Assembly: GCA_037157565.1 (NCBI GenBank)
Contig: JAZHRO010000062.1
Coordinates: 4,960,001-5,024,000, forward strand
DNA length: 64,000 bases
Reading direction: 5' to 3'
Origin: Thalassia testudinum
Taxonomy: Eukaryota; Streptophyta; Magnoliopsida; Alismatales; Hydrocharitaceae
Notes under the pieces: model-generated
What the model was told of the DNA's origin: nothing
Seen by the model: only the letters and a program-made list of their open reading frames with translations
Databases searched by the model: none
In this document: positions 10,613 to 22,639 of the stretch, piece by piece
Layout of the letters: every line of letters begins with the position of its first letter
How positions within the stretch are numbered: position 1 is the stretch's first letter
Translations under genes and position numbers: made by a program

Positions 10613-12398
10613 ATCATGCATAGGGGTCACATTGTTGTTTACGCTTCGCAGCAACTGAAGCCCCATGAGCATAGCTACCCTACCCACGACTTGGAGCTGG
10701 CAGCTGTCGCCTTCGCGCTGAAGACTTGGAGCCACTACTTGTACGGTGAGACCTTTGAGATTTTCACATATCATAAGAGCCTCAGATACTTGTTTGATAA
10801 GAAGGAACTCAACATGAGACAGAGACGTTGTTTGGAGCTCCTGAAGGACATGACTACAGCATTTCCTACCACCCGGGGAAGGCCAACGTGGTGGCTGACG
10901 CCTTGAGCTGGAAGGCGCCTGCCCACTTTGCCAGTTTACAGGCGCAGAGTTGGAGCCTCATGGAGGAGATGGGCAGTTGGCTGCCCCTAGAGTTATTGAG
11001 GCACTATGGGGTAGTGACCGTAACACGACAAACGAGGCCAGAGCTGATAGACCGCATCATCACAGGATAGATGGCCGACCCGTACTTGCAGTCGTTGCGT
11101 GACAGCGCACAGTCAGGAGACCCTGGGGACTTCTCCTTTACAGACGAGGTGCTGCGCATGAGGGAACGTTTGTGCGTTCCCAGGGACGAGAGCTGTTGAG
11201 AGAGCTCCTGACTGAGGCACACGGTTCCAGGTTCACCATACATCTCGGAAACACTAAAATGTACCATGATCTGAGACGCGACTTTTGATGGAGGGGAATG
11301 AAGCGGGATGTAGGTGAATTCGTACAGCAGTGTTTAGTGTGCCAGCAAGTGAAGGCTGAGCATTATCATGGACATGGTGGTGGATTTGCCCGTTACCCAG
11401 CAAGGACACGACGTAGCCTGGGTAATCATAGACAGATTGACGAAGACGGCACGTTTTTTGCCGATCCGAGTCACCTTGGGACCAGCACAGTTGGCAGAGA
11501 GGTATATCCGCGACGTGGTACGTCTACACGAAGTTCCGTGGGAGATCGTATCTAATCAGGATACCCGTTTTACGTTCCAGTTTTGGGTTGAGTTTTAGCA
11601 GGCCTTGGGGACACGGTTGAGGTTCAGTACAGCATATCACCCCCAGACGGACGGACAGTCAGAGCGCACGATACAGACACTTGAGGATCTTTTGCACGCT
11701 TGTGTACTAGACTGGAGGGGCTCTTGGGAGGAGCGCCTGACCCTGGGGGAGTTTGCATATAATAACAGTCATCACTCGAGCATCGGCATGGCACCCTATG
11801 AGGCTCTATATGGATGGAGGTGTACGGTGCCCTTGAGTTGGGTTGAGGTGGGGACCAAGTGGGAGGTTGGCCCTAGGCGACTCCGCACTGTCAGGAGCAG
11901 ACGGAAGAGCTATGCAGATCGGAAATGCAGAGAGGTGCAGTTTGAGGTTGGGGATCACGTCTTCCTTTGCGTTTCGCCCATGAAGGGCCTGCAGCGGTTT
12001 GGGGCGAGAGGGAAGCTCGCGCTGAGGTTTGTGGGACCCTTTGAGGTCCCGGAGCTGGTTGGACCCATTGCTTACAGGCTTGCCCTTCCTCCCCAGCTTC
12101 TGGTGTGCACGACGTGTTCCACGTGTCCAACCTCAGGAAGTACGTCGTCGATCCCAGTCACATCCTGAGCCACGAGAGCGTCGAGGTGGGTGACGACCTG
12201 ACCTACCTTGAGTGGCCAGTACAGATTCTCGACAGAGCCATCCAGAGTCTGAGACGGAAGCAGGGTACCCTGGTGAAAGTCCTGTGGAGGAGCCAGCAGT
12301 ACGAGGAGGCTACCTGGGAGCCTGAGGTGGCGATGCTGGAGCAATACCTGGAGCTCTTTGAGGGTACATCTTCTCGGATCGGTTTCGGTCCTCTTTGA
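10613..12398 (+). pseudogene. Tekay pol fragment: RNase H, integrase, chromodomain
   Basis: The segment encodes the C-terminal half of a Ty3-gypsy polyprotein. RNase H begins at 10616 (SQQLKPHEHSYPTHDLEL) and shifts frame near 10850, where YHPGKANVVADALS continues. The integrase zinc-finger region (AHGSRF...CLVCQQVKAEH, about 11215-11365) crosses frames. The integrase core spans 11368-12090, with stop TAG at 11596-11598. The second catalytic aspartate appears changed (VSNQD where SDRD is usual), while the glutamate motif DGQSERTIQ is kept. A chromodomain in another frame (12105-12398; LVKVLWRSQQYEEATWEPE) would bind modified histones and direct integration. With several frameshifts, a stop and no gag or RT, it is dead. 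Confidence 0.9.
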
Positions 12399-12443
12399 GT
12401 TTGTTATGCGAAAGTTGTTCTTTTTCCGCACCCTAGTTAGCGC

Positions 12444-12463
12444 AAGTTTCGGGGACGAAACTT
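12444..12463 (+). other. Perfect 8-bp stem with GGGA tetraloop near the Tekay 3' LTR
   Basis: AAGTTTCG-GGGA-CGAAACTT: an 8-bp perfect stem closing a GNRA-type loop. It lies 46 bp after the chromodomain stop and 18 bp before the 3' LTR. Confidence 0.7.
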
Positions 12464-12481
12464 TCTTTGAGTTTGTTATGT

Positions 12482-12584
12482 TGTTAAGATCCATGCCATC
12501 AAAGCTCTTTTAAGACATCTGGAACTCGGGCCAGACGTCTGGACACACTCCCAGACGTCTGGAAATTAATTTTTGCATGCATCC
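12482..12584 (+). repeat. Left remnant of the Tekay 3' LTR
   Basis: Matches 7808-7892 of the 5' LTR but contains one more dyad period. Dyad centres at 12516.5, 12536.5 and 12556.5 replace the two in the 5' LTR. It breaks at GCATGCAT, where copia sequence begins. Confidence 0.85.
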
Positions 12585-13379
12585 TTTCTCAACTTTAGGG
12601 CTATAAAAATTATCAACTTTGTTGATTAATTTGTTAGAATTTTCCCTAAGACATGCGATTTCTTTTTCTATAAGATCCATCTTAGTCTTTAAATCAGAAA
12701 TTTCTAACTTTAGACTATTATTTTCCTCAATCAATTTAGTATTTTCATTGATTAAATTTTTATTTTCTAAAAGCAGGTTATTAGGACTAGAGCTACTTTC
12801 TAGGTCCCTAAGCTTTATTTCTAACCTATCATTTTCACTTCTAAGAAAACTAAGGTTCTTCTTCATGCTTTTGTTTTCTATTTTAAGTGATTTACTAATC
12901 TCGAATAATTCATTAAAAGCTTCTTGTAAATCAAAATTTACCTCGTCGTCGGAGTCGCTTCCGCTTTCACTGTTGCTATTGGTTCCTCTGGCCATGAAAC
13001 CAAAGCAAGCGATTTCTTCTTCTTCTTCTTCCTCCGAGCTTGTCTCCTCATGAGTGCCTTCCAACCTCCTCCATATCTCGTGGGCGGTGGTGCACTCTTG
13101 GATTTTCTCGAACTCTTCCGGACTCAACGCGCAATACAGGGCATTCATTGCCTTTGCGTTGAGTGAAAGCTCTCGAATCTGCTGCTGCGAGTATCCTCCA
13201 GCGGGTTGCTTCGGGATCTTGTATGGGGTTTCGCAACATCCCCATACCTCGAATTCAGTGGCTTGGAGCCACGTCTTCATCCTCAGCTTCCAGTAGCTGT
13301 AGTTGTTCCCGTCAAAGTAGGGCGGACGGGTTGTGGACTGCCCCTCAGAAATCCTGCTTGTGGAACAGCTTCCCTCCAT
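12585..13379 (-). pseudogene. Copia (SIRE-type) gag fragment
   Basis: The open frame starts with Met at 13379. It contains the copia gag opening PPYFDGNNYSYWKLRMKTWL, the NALYCALSPEEFEKI segment and EIWRRLEGTHEETS. It then jumps to an acidic stretch (SSEEEEEEE), SDSDDEVNFDLQEAFNELFE and a long coiled coil. In intact relatives a zinc-knuckle region and other sequence lie between these parts, so there is an in-frame internal deletion near 13040. The last about 20 residues come from read-through into Tekay LTR sequence. Gag would form the particle; this copy cannot. Confidence 0.85.
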
Positions 13380-13420
13380 GTGATCTTTCCGCGGATGTTA
13401 CTCCTGTCGGCGGAAAACCT

Positions 13421-13432
13421 GCTCTGATACCA
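13421..13432 (-). other. Copia primer-binding site (initiator tRNA-Met)
   Basis: The minus strand reads TGGTATCAGAGC, two bases inside the LTR end (CCTTCA-GT-TGG...). This is the standard plant copia PBS. Confidence 0.9.
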
Positions 13433-14105
13433 ACTGAAGGTTCCCTACCAGGAGGGGTGACGTAATAAAATTGCGGAAATAAAAATATAAAGCAATCTCA
13501 CAAAAATCGCAAAATGTACACAGGTATTTTTAGGTGGAAACCCAAACCGGGTGAAAACCACCACCTAACCCTCTCGAGTTAGGATTTTCCGATCAACCAA
13601 GTTGATCAAAATCCACTAAACGAATCACTTTGAACGAGGGTGATTCAACCTCAGTACAACCACGCTACAAGTACGAGGGTAGCGTTCCTCAACCCCTTCT
13701 CTCCACGAGAAGGATTTTGTCCCACGAAGGAGACGGGAATTCGCAAAGCGAATACCCAACCAAAATACAAAGATAAAATAAAACAACAGTCCTATAGAGC
13801 CAACAAAATTAAACCTAGCTTCTATAGGAAATAGGAAACTCCCCTTTGCAAGGAGTGCGTCGACGATGACGCGGTGCGTGTGCCACGCGATGGCGCTACG
13901 TCGCTCTCGTTATCAACGCCGGGAGAGCGGGTGCGCAACGGGAATGATGCTCTCAAGATGATGGAGCTTGAGCTTAGAGAGCAAGTGCTTCTTGGACACA
14001 AGAGAGTGGAAATACTTGATCTTAGTGTATCTTGGTCTCTCTAGGTGTATATCTTGTGTGTCTAAGTGTATCCAAGTGTGTTTTTGTGTTGCAAAGGCTC
14101 CCCTC

Positions 14106-14113
14106 TATTTATA
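14106..14113 (-). promoter_or_regulatory. TATA box of the copia LTR
   Basis: TATAAATA on the minus strand, in the context CCTCTATAAATAGAGGG. It is conserved in the second LTR at 52387-52394. Confidence 0.8.
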
Positions 14114-14224
14114 GAGGCCTTAGGAAGGTTTTGGAAGGCTTGGAAAAGCTTCCATAGCCGTTGGGTGCAAAGCCCAAGAGAATCAGGCCGAAATCAGGAC
14201 AATGATTGCATTTGACAGGGTTAT

Positions 14225-14780
14225 CAGACGTCTAACTCTGGCATCAGACGTCTGTAAGGCCACTTTAAGACGTCTGATTTCAAGGTCAGACGTCTGATTC
14301 TATGCGGGTTTCTCCCTGACTTGAATCAGATCTAAACAGGGTTTTTGTGCAAGTCCATCAGACGACATACAGGACGTCTGGCACTATGTCTGGACGTCTG
14401 GAAACCTACTTTTACTGTGGGAATTGATTTCCAAACGTTGCAACGGCTAGAAAATCTCTGAGAAGAGATTTTGGGTCAGCCGAGGCAAAACGGTCATTTA
14501 TCAGACGTCTGTAAAGTCCTATGGACGTCTGATAAGGCTCTAACGGTCATATTCTTGAGCGTCTTCTAAGCCAGCCAACGGTCCACTAACTGGACGTCTG
14601 GCAAAGTCATCAGACGTCTCCTAAGACGTCTGGTCTAAGGTCTGGACGTCTGATTTCATCAGACAGAACTAACTATGTCCAGCCTAACAGTTATCAGACG
14701 TCTGAAATAACAGTCAGACATCTTAAAATTCTTTATCAGACGTCTGATTTGGGAATTAGACGTCTGGAAGTGCTGTTTGA
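14225..14780. promoter_or_regulatory. Phased CAGACGTCTG dyad clusters in the copia LTR
   Basis: Centres at 14229.5, 14249.5, 14271.5 and 14291.5 (gaps 20, 22, 20) and at 14363.5, 14375.5 and 14395.5 (12, 20). Further sites follow to about 14765. The order of gaps mirrors the solo LTR at 51.7-52.3 kb. Confidence 0.85.
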
Positions 14781-15175
14781 ACCCTATATTGGTTTTCTAA
14801 GTATTCTACAGAAAACCTAAGTATCCTAGGGTTGTGCAGGTGTTCCTAGGACTACTTTTAGGGTACTTTGAGGCTCTTTAACATAATGTTCTAAGGAATC
14901 AAAAAGAGCAAGAAAATAAATATAAGAGATACATGAAAGGATAAAAAAGAATCTATCCTATTCTTCTTTTCTTCCATCTCCAATCTTTCGCTCCACGCGA
15001 ACCTCCTTTGTTTTCCGTCAAGCTCCTCCAATCCGTCCTGGATGCGAGCTCGAACTCCGTCTAAACACGTCCTCATTTGCAATTGACCTGAAATCTGGGA
15101 CTCAAATTGCAAATGTTAAATAACACGTGTTTTGTTATCATCAAAACAAATGATCGTGGTGCTCTAGCACCAACA

Positions 15176-15283
15176 ATTTATTTTAATGCTTTTTGGTTAC
15201 TTTCTCGTTGGACGACTGGGTCTTGGAATTAGTCGAGTCGGTCCAATTCTCGTTCCTATAGGGATTCAGGAACCGGGTCATCA
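15176..15283 (+). repeat. Right remnant of the Tekay 3' LTR
   Basis: TTTATTTTAATGC...TTGGACGACTGGGTCTTGG...GGAACCGGGTCA matches the last about 110 bp of the Tekay LTR (58897-59009). The final bases differ (CATCA instead of CGTTACA). Confidence 0.8.
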
Positions 15284-16980
15284 CTGTTCACTTTATCAAA
15301 AATTTGGTTCATTAATGGGTGAACCGACTTTTTCCTGGGATATACAGCACCCCATTAGGGTGAGACTAGACCACTACTAGACTCGGTTCTAATTTCATTA
15401 GTGTGCATTTTATTTAATTCAATTCAAGCCTAATATCAGGCCCACAATGGGCCACTACAGTGTATGGCCCTCGATCCATCACTGTCAAATATGCTCAGTA
15501 CATGCTCGTATCTAGAGAGGAGAGGGTATGGTGGTAAGGTGCACCCTACGCGGACGACTGAGGGGCCGTCGACGCAAAAACACTTTATATGGCATCATTC
15601 GCTCGATAACGCACGATGTGGCGCTAAGTTTAACGCCTCTCAAGCACTGAGCTTTGCTTTACTGTGTTCTAATTGCTCAACTTTGGCCCTCGAATTGAGG
15701 ACCACAATTAATTCTAAATTATAAATAAATTATATATTTACAAAGCCCTAATATAGGTCTACATAATTGTATAATTAATTTACAAAAATAATTTATATAT
15801 ATATATATTAAAATTAGTTAAAGTTAGGAAATTATGCACGGTAATTTCTTAATTAAAGTTTAAATTGATAACTTAATCATGAAATTAACGTTGTACAAAG
15901 TTAATTTATATAATAAACCATTTATTACTCATTTTTAATGTATTTTAGAGTCTTTATTTTAATTTATTTACAATTAATTAGACATTTTAGATAGATCTGT
16001 ACATATTTAAGTTATAAATACTGTAGTATAATACAAATATAGTATAAATAGGTCAAATATACTTAAAATTACTATATGTATAGGTACTGTATAAATTACT
16101 TCATTAATAACTTAATTTATTAATTTATTTTATTTTAAGTTAATAATAGACTTAATTAACTTAATTACCTACTGTAATTACATAATTAAATTATTTGACA
16201 AGTATGGTACAATATATAATACTTAGTTAAATATGTATATAGAGTATGAGATATAATTATATACATATACATAGGTTTTTATAATTACTTATGATAATAT
16301 ACATTTAAGTTAATATAAATTAATATATAATTATACATTAAAGTTATATATATAATAGATCATCTTAAATACTTAATTTAATATATATAATACATTTATA
16401 AGTTATTTATATACATTATTCACATATTTTACACTATCTACATATAACTTAGTATTAAATCATATTTACAAGTATACATACACTATACACATATAATAGC
16501 TTATTTATGTATTTTTAGGCATTTTTTGAATTTTATAGTTTTTATATATATAGTAGAGGTAGGAGATGACAGAAGAAGTTTCTTTTTGGTATTTTTTTTC
16601 AACTTCATTTTCTTTATTAAGTTACAAAGTATACTGAATTGTCGGCTGACATATTCTATCAAGTCGACGGTTTAGAATATTTTTAAACTCGACATATAAT
16701 TAAAAAAATGCTTGATCCTACTCAAGACACCTTTATTTTATTTTTTTTGTGATTTTTTTATGCATTTTATTTATATTACAATCTAACCCAATTTAGGCCT
16801 ACAAGAGTGTTTAAACATGGAACCTAAGGCTCTAAAATGGCTTAAGTGGCTAGGAAAGCAATGAAAACACTTAGATATCTCCAGTAAGCTATATGTAACA
16901 TGATTGATCATTAAAACACGAGTTTCCATTAACTTTAATCAAATTTACAACCTTGGACAGATTTTACAATAACATGCTGT
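15284..16980. other. AT-rich spacer
   Basis: No gene is supported. Positions 15720-16560 are extremely AT-rich with many TATATA runs. A short GC-richer segment (15440-15650) has no recognisable product. Confidence 0.45.
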
Positions 16981-16989
16981 TGACAATGA

Positions 16990-19455
16990 CCTCAACATAA
17001 ATTTACATGCCATTTAAGATCAGATTTAAGCTCAAACACATGTACACGAATGCTTGCCATATGAAGTTCTAACATTTTACAAACTTAGTAGCTCAAGTAA
17101 CATTTAAACCCAGCTTGAATTCCTTCAGAACTTCACCCAGTTCAGAGATATACTGTTGTTGCATTTACAATAGATCAACTACTATTGTAAGGTCAGTTCA
17201 GACCTCCAAAACCTATTCAATCAGACCTTCTCAGGTCTTAGTTGAATCAAAACAAAACATCTTCTCTTCTGAAAAACCTCATCTTCAAAAACCACTTGAA
17301 ATCAGGGTTTAATTCCCAAAGATAAACCCTAGATTAGACCAATCAGAGCAGCAATTGCTGCTATTGAATTTGCCCAGATCAGAGCATCCAATCCAAGGAA
17401 AGTCACTCTAAATCCATGGAAACACTCTCAGAAAGTCTGAAATCCGTTGAAATCCATTCACTTGTCCAAAGAACTCTCAGAGCCCTAGCTTAGACCATTC
17501 TCCTTGACATAGACAACAAAAGAGAGTGGATCAAACTAGATGTTTAAACCATTTGCACACGACTCAAAACCTTCATTCTGATTTATAAACCTCAATCAAA
17601 CTCCAAATATTAGATTCAAACTCTTGTAAATCAAGAATCAATGTCACCCACCTGGGTGTTTTGATGTAAGCTCACCAAGATGAGTTGCTCATCTAGGAAA
17701 CCTGCACACCATTGAGTGGTGTTTAGGTATCTAAAGTGATGCTTCAAATCTATTTAGGTCACAACAGGGGCTTCAAAACCATGCATCAAAATCTAAGCTC
17801 CTACTATCTGAGACAACGCACAAAAATAGTGAATCAAGTCGAAATTTGGGCGTAAGCACATTAAGCGAGTAAAATCAAATCTAAACAGCTTAAGCCCATC
17901 GCAATCAAACCAATTTCACATACAAAAACTCAATTTGGTCAATTAAACTTGATTAAAACTCAATTGTTCAAGAATTTCTCCAATTGGCTTCATTAATCAA
18001 ATCAAGCTCAATTCAAATCACAAAGAGGGTGATTATGATCTAATGGAGCGAATAAGATCACTCTTAAATGGAATAGAATGCACTGTGGATCTAGAAGCTA
18101 TAGAGCCTTAGGTCCGAAGTGGTTCTCACGGATAAAGTGAATTGCAGATTAAATTACAAAGGGAATCTGTGAACGTGGATGGTGATGGTGGAGTGAAGGG
18201 GAAGCTGTATGGATCAACATGGATAGATGGAAATGCCCTTTGATCAAAGAGATCGGATCGAGTGAAATTCACACTAACCTAATCTACTCCTATATCTAGC
18301 AATCAATCCACCAATTAACTATCTAATTTTACTCCTAACTAATCTACAGTATGCTAACTATCACTAAATCTAATCTAGAAAGCAAGAAAACCTAATCTAA
18401 GTGGAAAAATGAGACCTGTGGGTCTCCACCCGGTGGATGGAGAGGAAGAACTGAGGAAGGGGACTTCGGCAGAGAGGAAAGCTTGCTAGTGAAGGTCAAG
18501 TCGCCCTTAGGTGATATGTGGTCTTTAGTGGCAAGGAATGTCGAAGGAAAATGAAGTTCCACTGCCAAAGTAATGGAACGGGGCTATGTGAGGAGGAGAA
18601 CCAGAGTGGATGAAATGCTCAGCTCGAGAAAGTATGAGAGGAGCTGATAGCGCGCGCGAGGAGATGGGATGGTGCTTAAGTAGGTGCTAAGTGAATCACA
18701 TCACCGTGAGGTGAGATTAGGTGCAATTAGGTTTAACGGTGAGATGAAGGGAAGAGATGCATGGGAAGCTTCAAGTCAAAAGAGCGTCATTGGATCAGAT
18801 CTGAGGAGGGTGATAGATCATTGTGCAAAAGCATGGGAAGTTTGGATTGAGATCAGCCGTAGGATCAAGAGATCAAAGGATCGATGGCTGCTAAACGCCG
18901 TATTCTTCGGGTGCACAATGCACCTGCAGCATCAAGTATGCTGGGTGATTTGTAAGTCCCTTAAGGTCAAAATGATGTGATAATTGTAAGTGAACCCATT
19001 AGTGATAAGAAAGGTAACAACGCGATCCCTGAAATCTATCAAATGGGCCTCTGCGACTTTCAAAGAGGTCCTTGGGATTTTAAATGTAATAAAAATGTTA
19101 ATTCATGAGGACCTATATGTAATCTAACAAATGCAGGATCCTATTGATGTCCAAATGCCATGAAGTTTTTATTGAAGCTTGATTGAATATTTAAGAATAT
19201 GATTCCACTTTCAATTTGAATTTTTGAGCCCAAAGATGTGTTCAATTTACTGGATCATCGAATTACACTTAGAAATAAAATATCTCATTTTTTGACCTAA
19301 TTATGTGTTTTTAACATGAATTGAATGTTTTAAGTCATTTTCCTTAATTCTCACACTTAACTCATTTCTTGTGTTAATAATGTAGTGTCTAACCTAGTTT
19401 ATAGTTTAATTTAGACATTTTAGTTATGATAAACCACACCTTATCACCTATGATT
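16990..19455 (-). repeat. Probable LTR of an Athila-like element (minus orientation)
   Basis: Read on the minus strand from TGATAAGGTGTGG (about 19452), the layout resembles the other Athila-like LTRs: an AT-rich U3 with GACCT-type phrases, then a CT-rich stretch (18700-18400 read downward), then an ATTTAATCTGCAATTC-type tail. There is no direct alignment to the 46-2190 LTR that I can defend, and the boundaries are guesses. No gene is supported inside. Confidence 0.3.
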
Positions 19456-19479
19456 AGATCCCTCTTTTTATTTTGCTAT

Positions 19480-20060
19480 TGAATTGTTGATTTCTTCCTT
19501 ATAAGGTCTATACTCGGCTGATGGCAATAAACTTAGCGCTCCTGGGAGGCAACCTTGTATACTCTGTAGGTTATAAATAAACTCTCTTTTTCATATTTAA
19601 GCTAATCCGGATCCCTTACATCACTCAGGTGCTATCTTATTCACCTTTCACATGCATATTTTATACAATGAGGACATTATAAATCTTAGACATGGGAGGG
19701 TGGATATATCTATTTCTAAGTTGATTGTTATCTCTTATCAAATTTTCTATTTTGCTTATTATATGTAGAAAAAAAATGATGAGAAATAATAAAAATAATA
19801 AAAAATTTGTAAAAAGAAAATAAAAATTTATATTTTTAGAGTTTTGAGATAGGAAAATTTAAAAATTATGACTTTGACGATTTACTAGTCTTAAGAAACA
19901 TATAATCAGAATATTTTTCACTTAAACCCTTTAGGTTGCTTTTCGACTTGATTATCTCAAGTATTTACATAAATAAGGACTTGTTTCTTGAGTCCTTGAA
20001 TGAGGTTTTAAAAGTCGAAGTTTTAAGTCAAGGGAGTGATAAGTATCTGACTTATCATCC
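19480..20060 (+). mobile_element. Athila-type post-integrase (3') remnant
   Basis: GGCAATAAACTTAGCGCTCCTGGGAGGCAACC (19523-19554), then GAGGACATTATAAATCTTAGACATGGGAGGGTGG (about 19669-19702), then the inverted pair TGATAAG...CTTATCA (20038-20058). These match in order the region after integrase of the minus-strand Athila at 55080-54720. This fixes the lineage although no protein remains. Confidence 0.6.
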
Positions 20061-22330
20061 CAACCTTTAGTTTGAAAAGATCTAGAAAATTAAATAATCT
20101 GCACTAACACATAGTCCTAAATTAAGGTAGGAATCTAGCTAACGTTGTAAATATTACATTCATATCAGACATTCTATGCATTTGCATCTCTTTATATGAT
20201 TTTGCATATAATAATATTTTTGTGGACCCAATTGTGATATAATGTCTTTACCTTGTGAATGTAGGTCCGCAGGTAATAAATGGAGGATTAGAATCCAGAA
20301 GGCGGATGTAGGAAGAATCTAAATGATGTAATGAGAATCGAAGGAAATCCCTACAGAAAAGAAGAAAAAAAGAGGAGGAATTGAATTGCAAAGCAAAGAA
20401 GATAAGAGGAGGAAAAGAATCCATTTTTCCGACCCATAAACCTAAAATCCAAGCCAACCTAAGCCTATACCTCTGAGCCACAACCAAATACCTTTACCTA
20501 ATCCCTCATCTAATTGGATCCACAAATTTTCATCCCCTCCTCACCCACCTAAACTGTCAACGTACAGACCCTTTTACCCATAACGAAACTTTCCCCCTCA
20601 TTTCCGAGGGCATATGCCTCTTCCTCACATTTTTCTCACCACTCCATTTTTCTGACGCTAACCTTTCCCCATTTGATCTTCCAGCAACGTTCCCTCTCCC
20701 CTCCTCGTTTTTTCTTTCCCTAACAATTTCTTCGCCGCCTCCCACATCCACACACACCCCCCTCACCCCCCCCCCCCCCCACACCCCGCCCTCTCCTGTT
20801 TCCTCCAGCGTACACCTTTTCATTCCCACACCACCGAATCCCATCCACCACCCACTACGATTTACTTCTCTCCCCATTCCTCTCGATCACCACTCTTTCC
20901 CAGTCGGATTCCAAACAGCCAACAACTCTCTCTCCTCCCACTTTTTTTATCCCCATTTCCATTGTCATTTTATGAACGCTCTCTCTCCTGCTCCTCTTAC
21001 TCCGGCGATCTCCATTACAGCTCTCCACGACCTCTCTGCTGTCGACCTCTATTGACAACCCTAGCGTGGATAAAAACTTTTTCCCACCTTTCTTTCTCTC
21101 TAATTCTTTTTTATTTAAGTTTTTTGATACATGATTTTGAAAAACGTTGTGATTTGACGTTGATGCTATGCTTAACCTTAGTTATATCATTTAGTAGTAG
21201 AACTCTCTCATTTAAATGAAATGCATGTCATTATCTATTAACAATAAATTTTACTCTCTTTTTCTCTATATGTAAATCTTTACTTTTATTTTTATTTCCT
21301 ATCAGGATGGCATGTTCAATTTCATGTTACATAGCATGAATATAATTGTGTTGCCTTCATGTTAGATCGACCTACTCTTGCTATGCTTTACTTGTTAGGG
21401 AGATAAACTTTTAAATTTGATTGTGATTTTTCGTACAACAACATCGTTAATTTTATAAGGTGAAATCACATTATCATTTTTTAACATTATTGTCGAGGTG
21501 ATAATAGATTTTTATTTTCATACTACTATCCCTATTCATCCTCAACTTTGACGTGTTTGTTTCTTTGTCTCAAGTACATTGTCTCGAAGGAGTCTGAGTG
21601 ACATAGAGAAGCCCGACACAGTGGGGTGGAGATAAAGAGACGATGTCATCATCAACTTTTTTTTTTTTTTCTTCCTAGATCATAGGTTTTGAGTATTTGG
21701 GAATGCAATTTTATTAGGATTAATTCCAGGTTATTTGGCATGAAATAATTTTGGACTTAGACTTACTTTTTATTCTCTCTAGCCCTATCTTCCCAACTAG
21801 ATTTTTATTTCATGAATTAGATTAGCTAGACTAATTGTTTGCTTACGATATTTGAAAAAAAAAACAACACACAAAGATTCTTGTTAATAATAGCATATTT
21901 AGGAACACTCGTTCTAGGATCTCTACCTTTAGAATTTAATTTTTTTGTCAATGTATTGTACGGTAGAGAGATGGATTGAGGTACACATTTTTATCTTTAC
22001 GAACATTGCAGTTTAATTTGGACTTAATTTTAGACCATCAAAATTGTTTGAATTGGTTAAATAAGTGGACATCAATTGCATGCAACTGGTTAATTAAGTC
22101 CGATCGTAAAATTAATTCACAGTGTGCCTAAAGAAATTTTTATATATTTATGCATAAATTCTATATTTCATGTGATTGCGTACAAATTAGGCATCGCACT
22201 AAGGTTCAAAACCTTAAGTCTTTAGGCACTAATTTCTTTATTGGTGCCCACCTATTCCACTTTGAGTTGGTAATATCATCCTTTAATCTGGCTTCTTGGT
22301 AATTCAAGGAGGGGGACGCCCCTTAAAGGA
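20061..22330. other. Unresolved region, LTR-like, with CT-rich leader and poly-C
   Basis: No gene is supported. A CT-rich plus-strand stretch (20520-21010) contains a 15-base C run (20766-20780). The following AT-rich part leads to gag. By position between an Athila 3' remnant and an Athila gag this may be an LTR, but I could not align it to another copy. TTGGTGCCCACC at about 22239 could be a decayed primer-binding site. Confidence 0.3.
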
Positions 22331-22639
22331 ACGATGGGTAGTTAAGGGGCACCATGAAAGCATCGCCTCAAAGAAAGGGTTCACCCTACTTACATTTCAA
22401 ATTTCCATCCTTGAGATACCTTTTTGCAAGATTATTTGACGATATTAATCAAGTAAGGTGTAGGTTCAACTACGACACTCGTAGGTTTCTTTTAGGGTAT
22501 ATAATTGTTTTGATCACTTGCTTCCTAACAAGAAAGAAACAAAAAAAAAAGAATCAATCCTGCTTTGTGTTTGATTGTGCTCCTGGTGTATGCAAGGAAG
22601 GTCACTAAGACCTGCTTTATCCAACCCATTAGAAAGAGA

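Larger units (their letters stand above)
12585..15175 (-). mobile_element. Truncated SIRE-like Ty1-copia element (5' LTR, PBS, part of gag)
   Basis: Reading on the minus strand: LTR 15175-13435 (TGTTGGTGCTAG...CCTTCA), then a primer-binding site TGGTATCAGAGC complementary to the plant initiator tRNA-Met, then the start of gag, cut at about 12585. It is nested in the Tekay 3' LTR close to that LTR's right end. A later deletion removed the rest of the copia element together with about 2.6 kb of the Tekay LTR. Confidence 0.85.
13435..15175 (-). repeat. SIRE-like copia LTR
   Basis: 1741 bp, homologous along its length to the solo LTR at 51324-53076, in the opposite orientation. It has TATAAATA (minus strand, 14113-14106), a R/U5 region ending before the PBS, and dyad clusters with the same gaps as the other copy. 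Confidence 0.9.
7808..15283 (+). mobile_element. Internally deleted Tekay/Del-like Ty3-gypsy element
   Basis: A 5' LTR (from 7808) runs directly into RNase H, integrase and chromodomain coding (10613-12398). The primer-binding site, gag, protease and reverse transcriptase are absent. A second LTR starts at 12482 with the same opening (TGTTAAGA...GCCATCAAAGC). That LTR is broken after about 100 bp by a nested copia element (12585-15175), and its last about 110 bp reappear at 15176-15283 (TTGGACGACTGGGTCTTGG...). The chromodomain and the long LTR (about 2.8 kb) fit the Tekay/Del chromovirus lineage. No target duplication matching the left flank (TTAAG, 7803-7807) is found at the right end. Confidence 0.85.

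Noticed and set aside
7803..15290. Target duplication for the Tekay element
   Set aside because: The left flank is TTAAG. The bases after the right remnant (CTGTT) do not match and the final LTR bases are altered.
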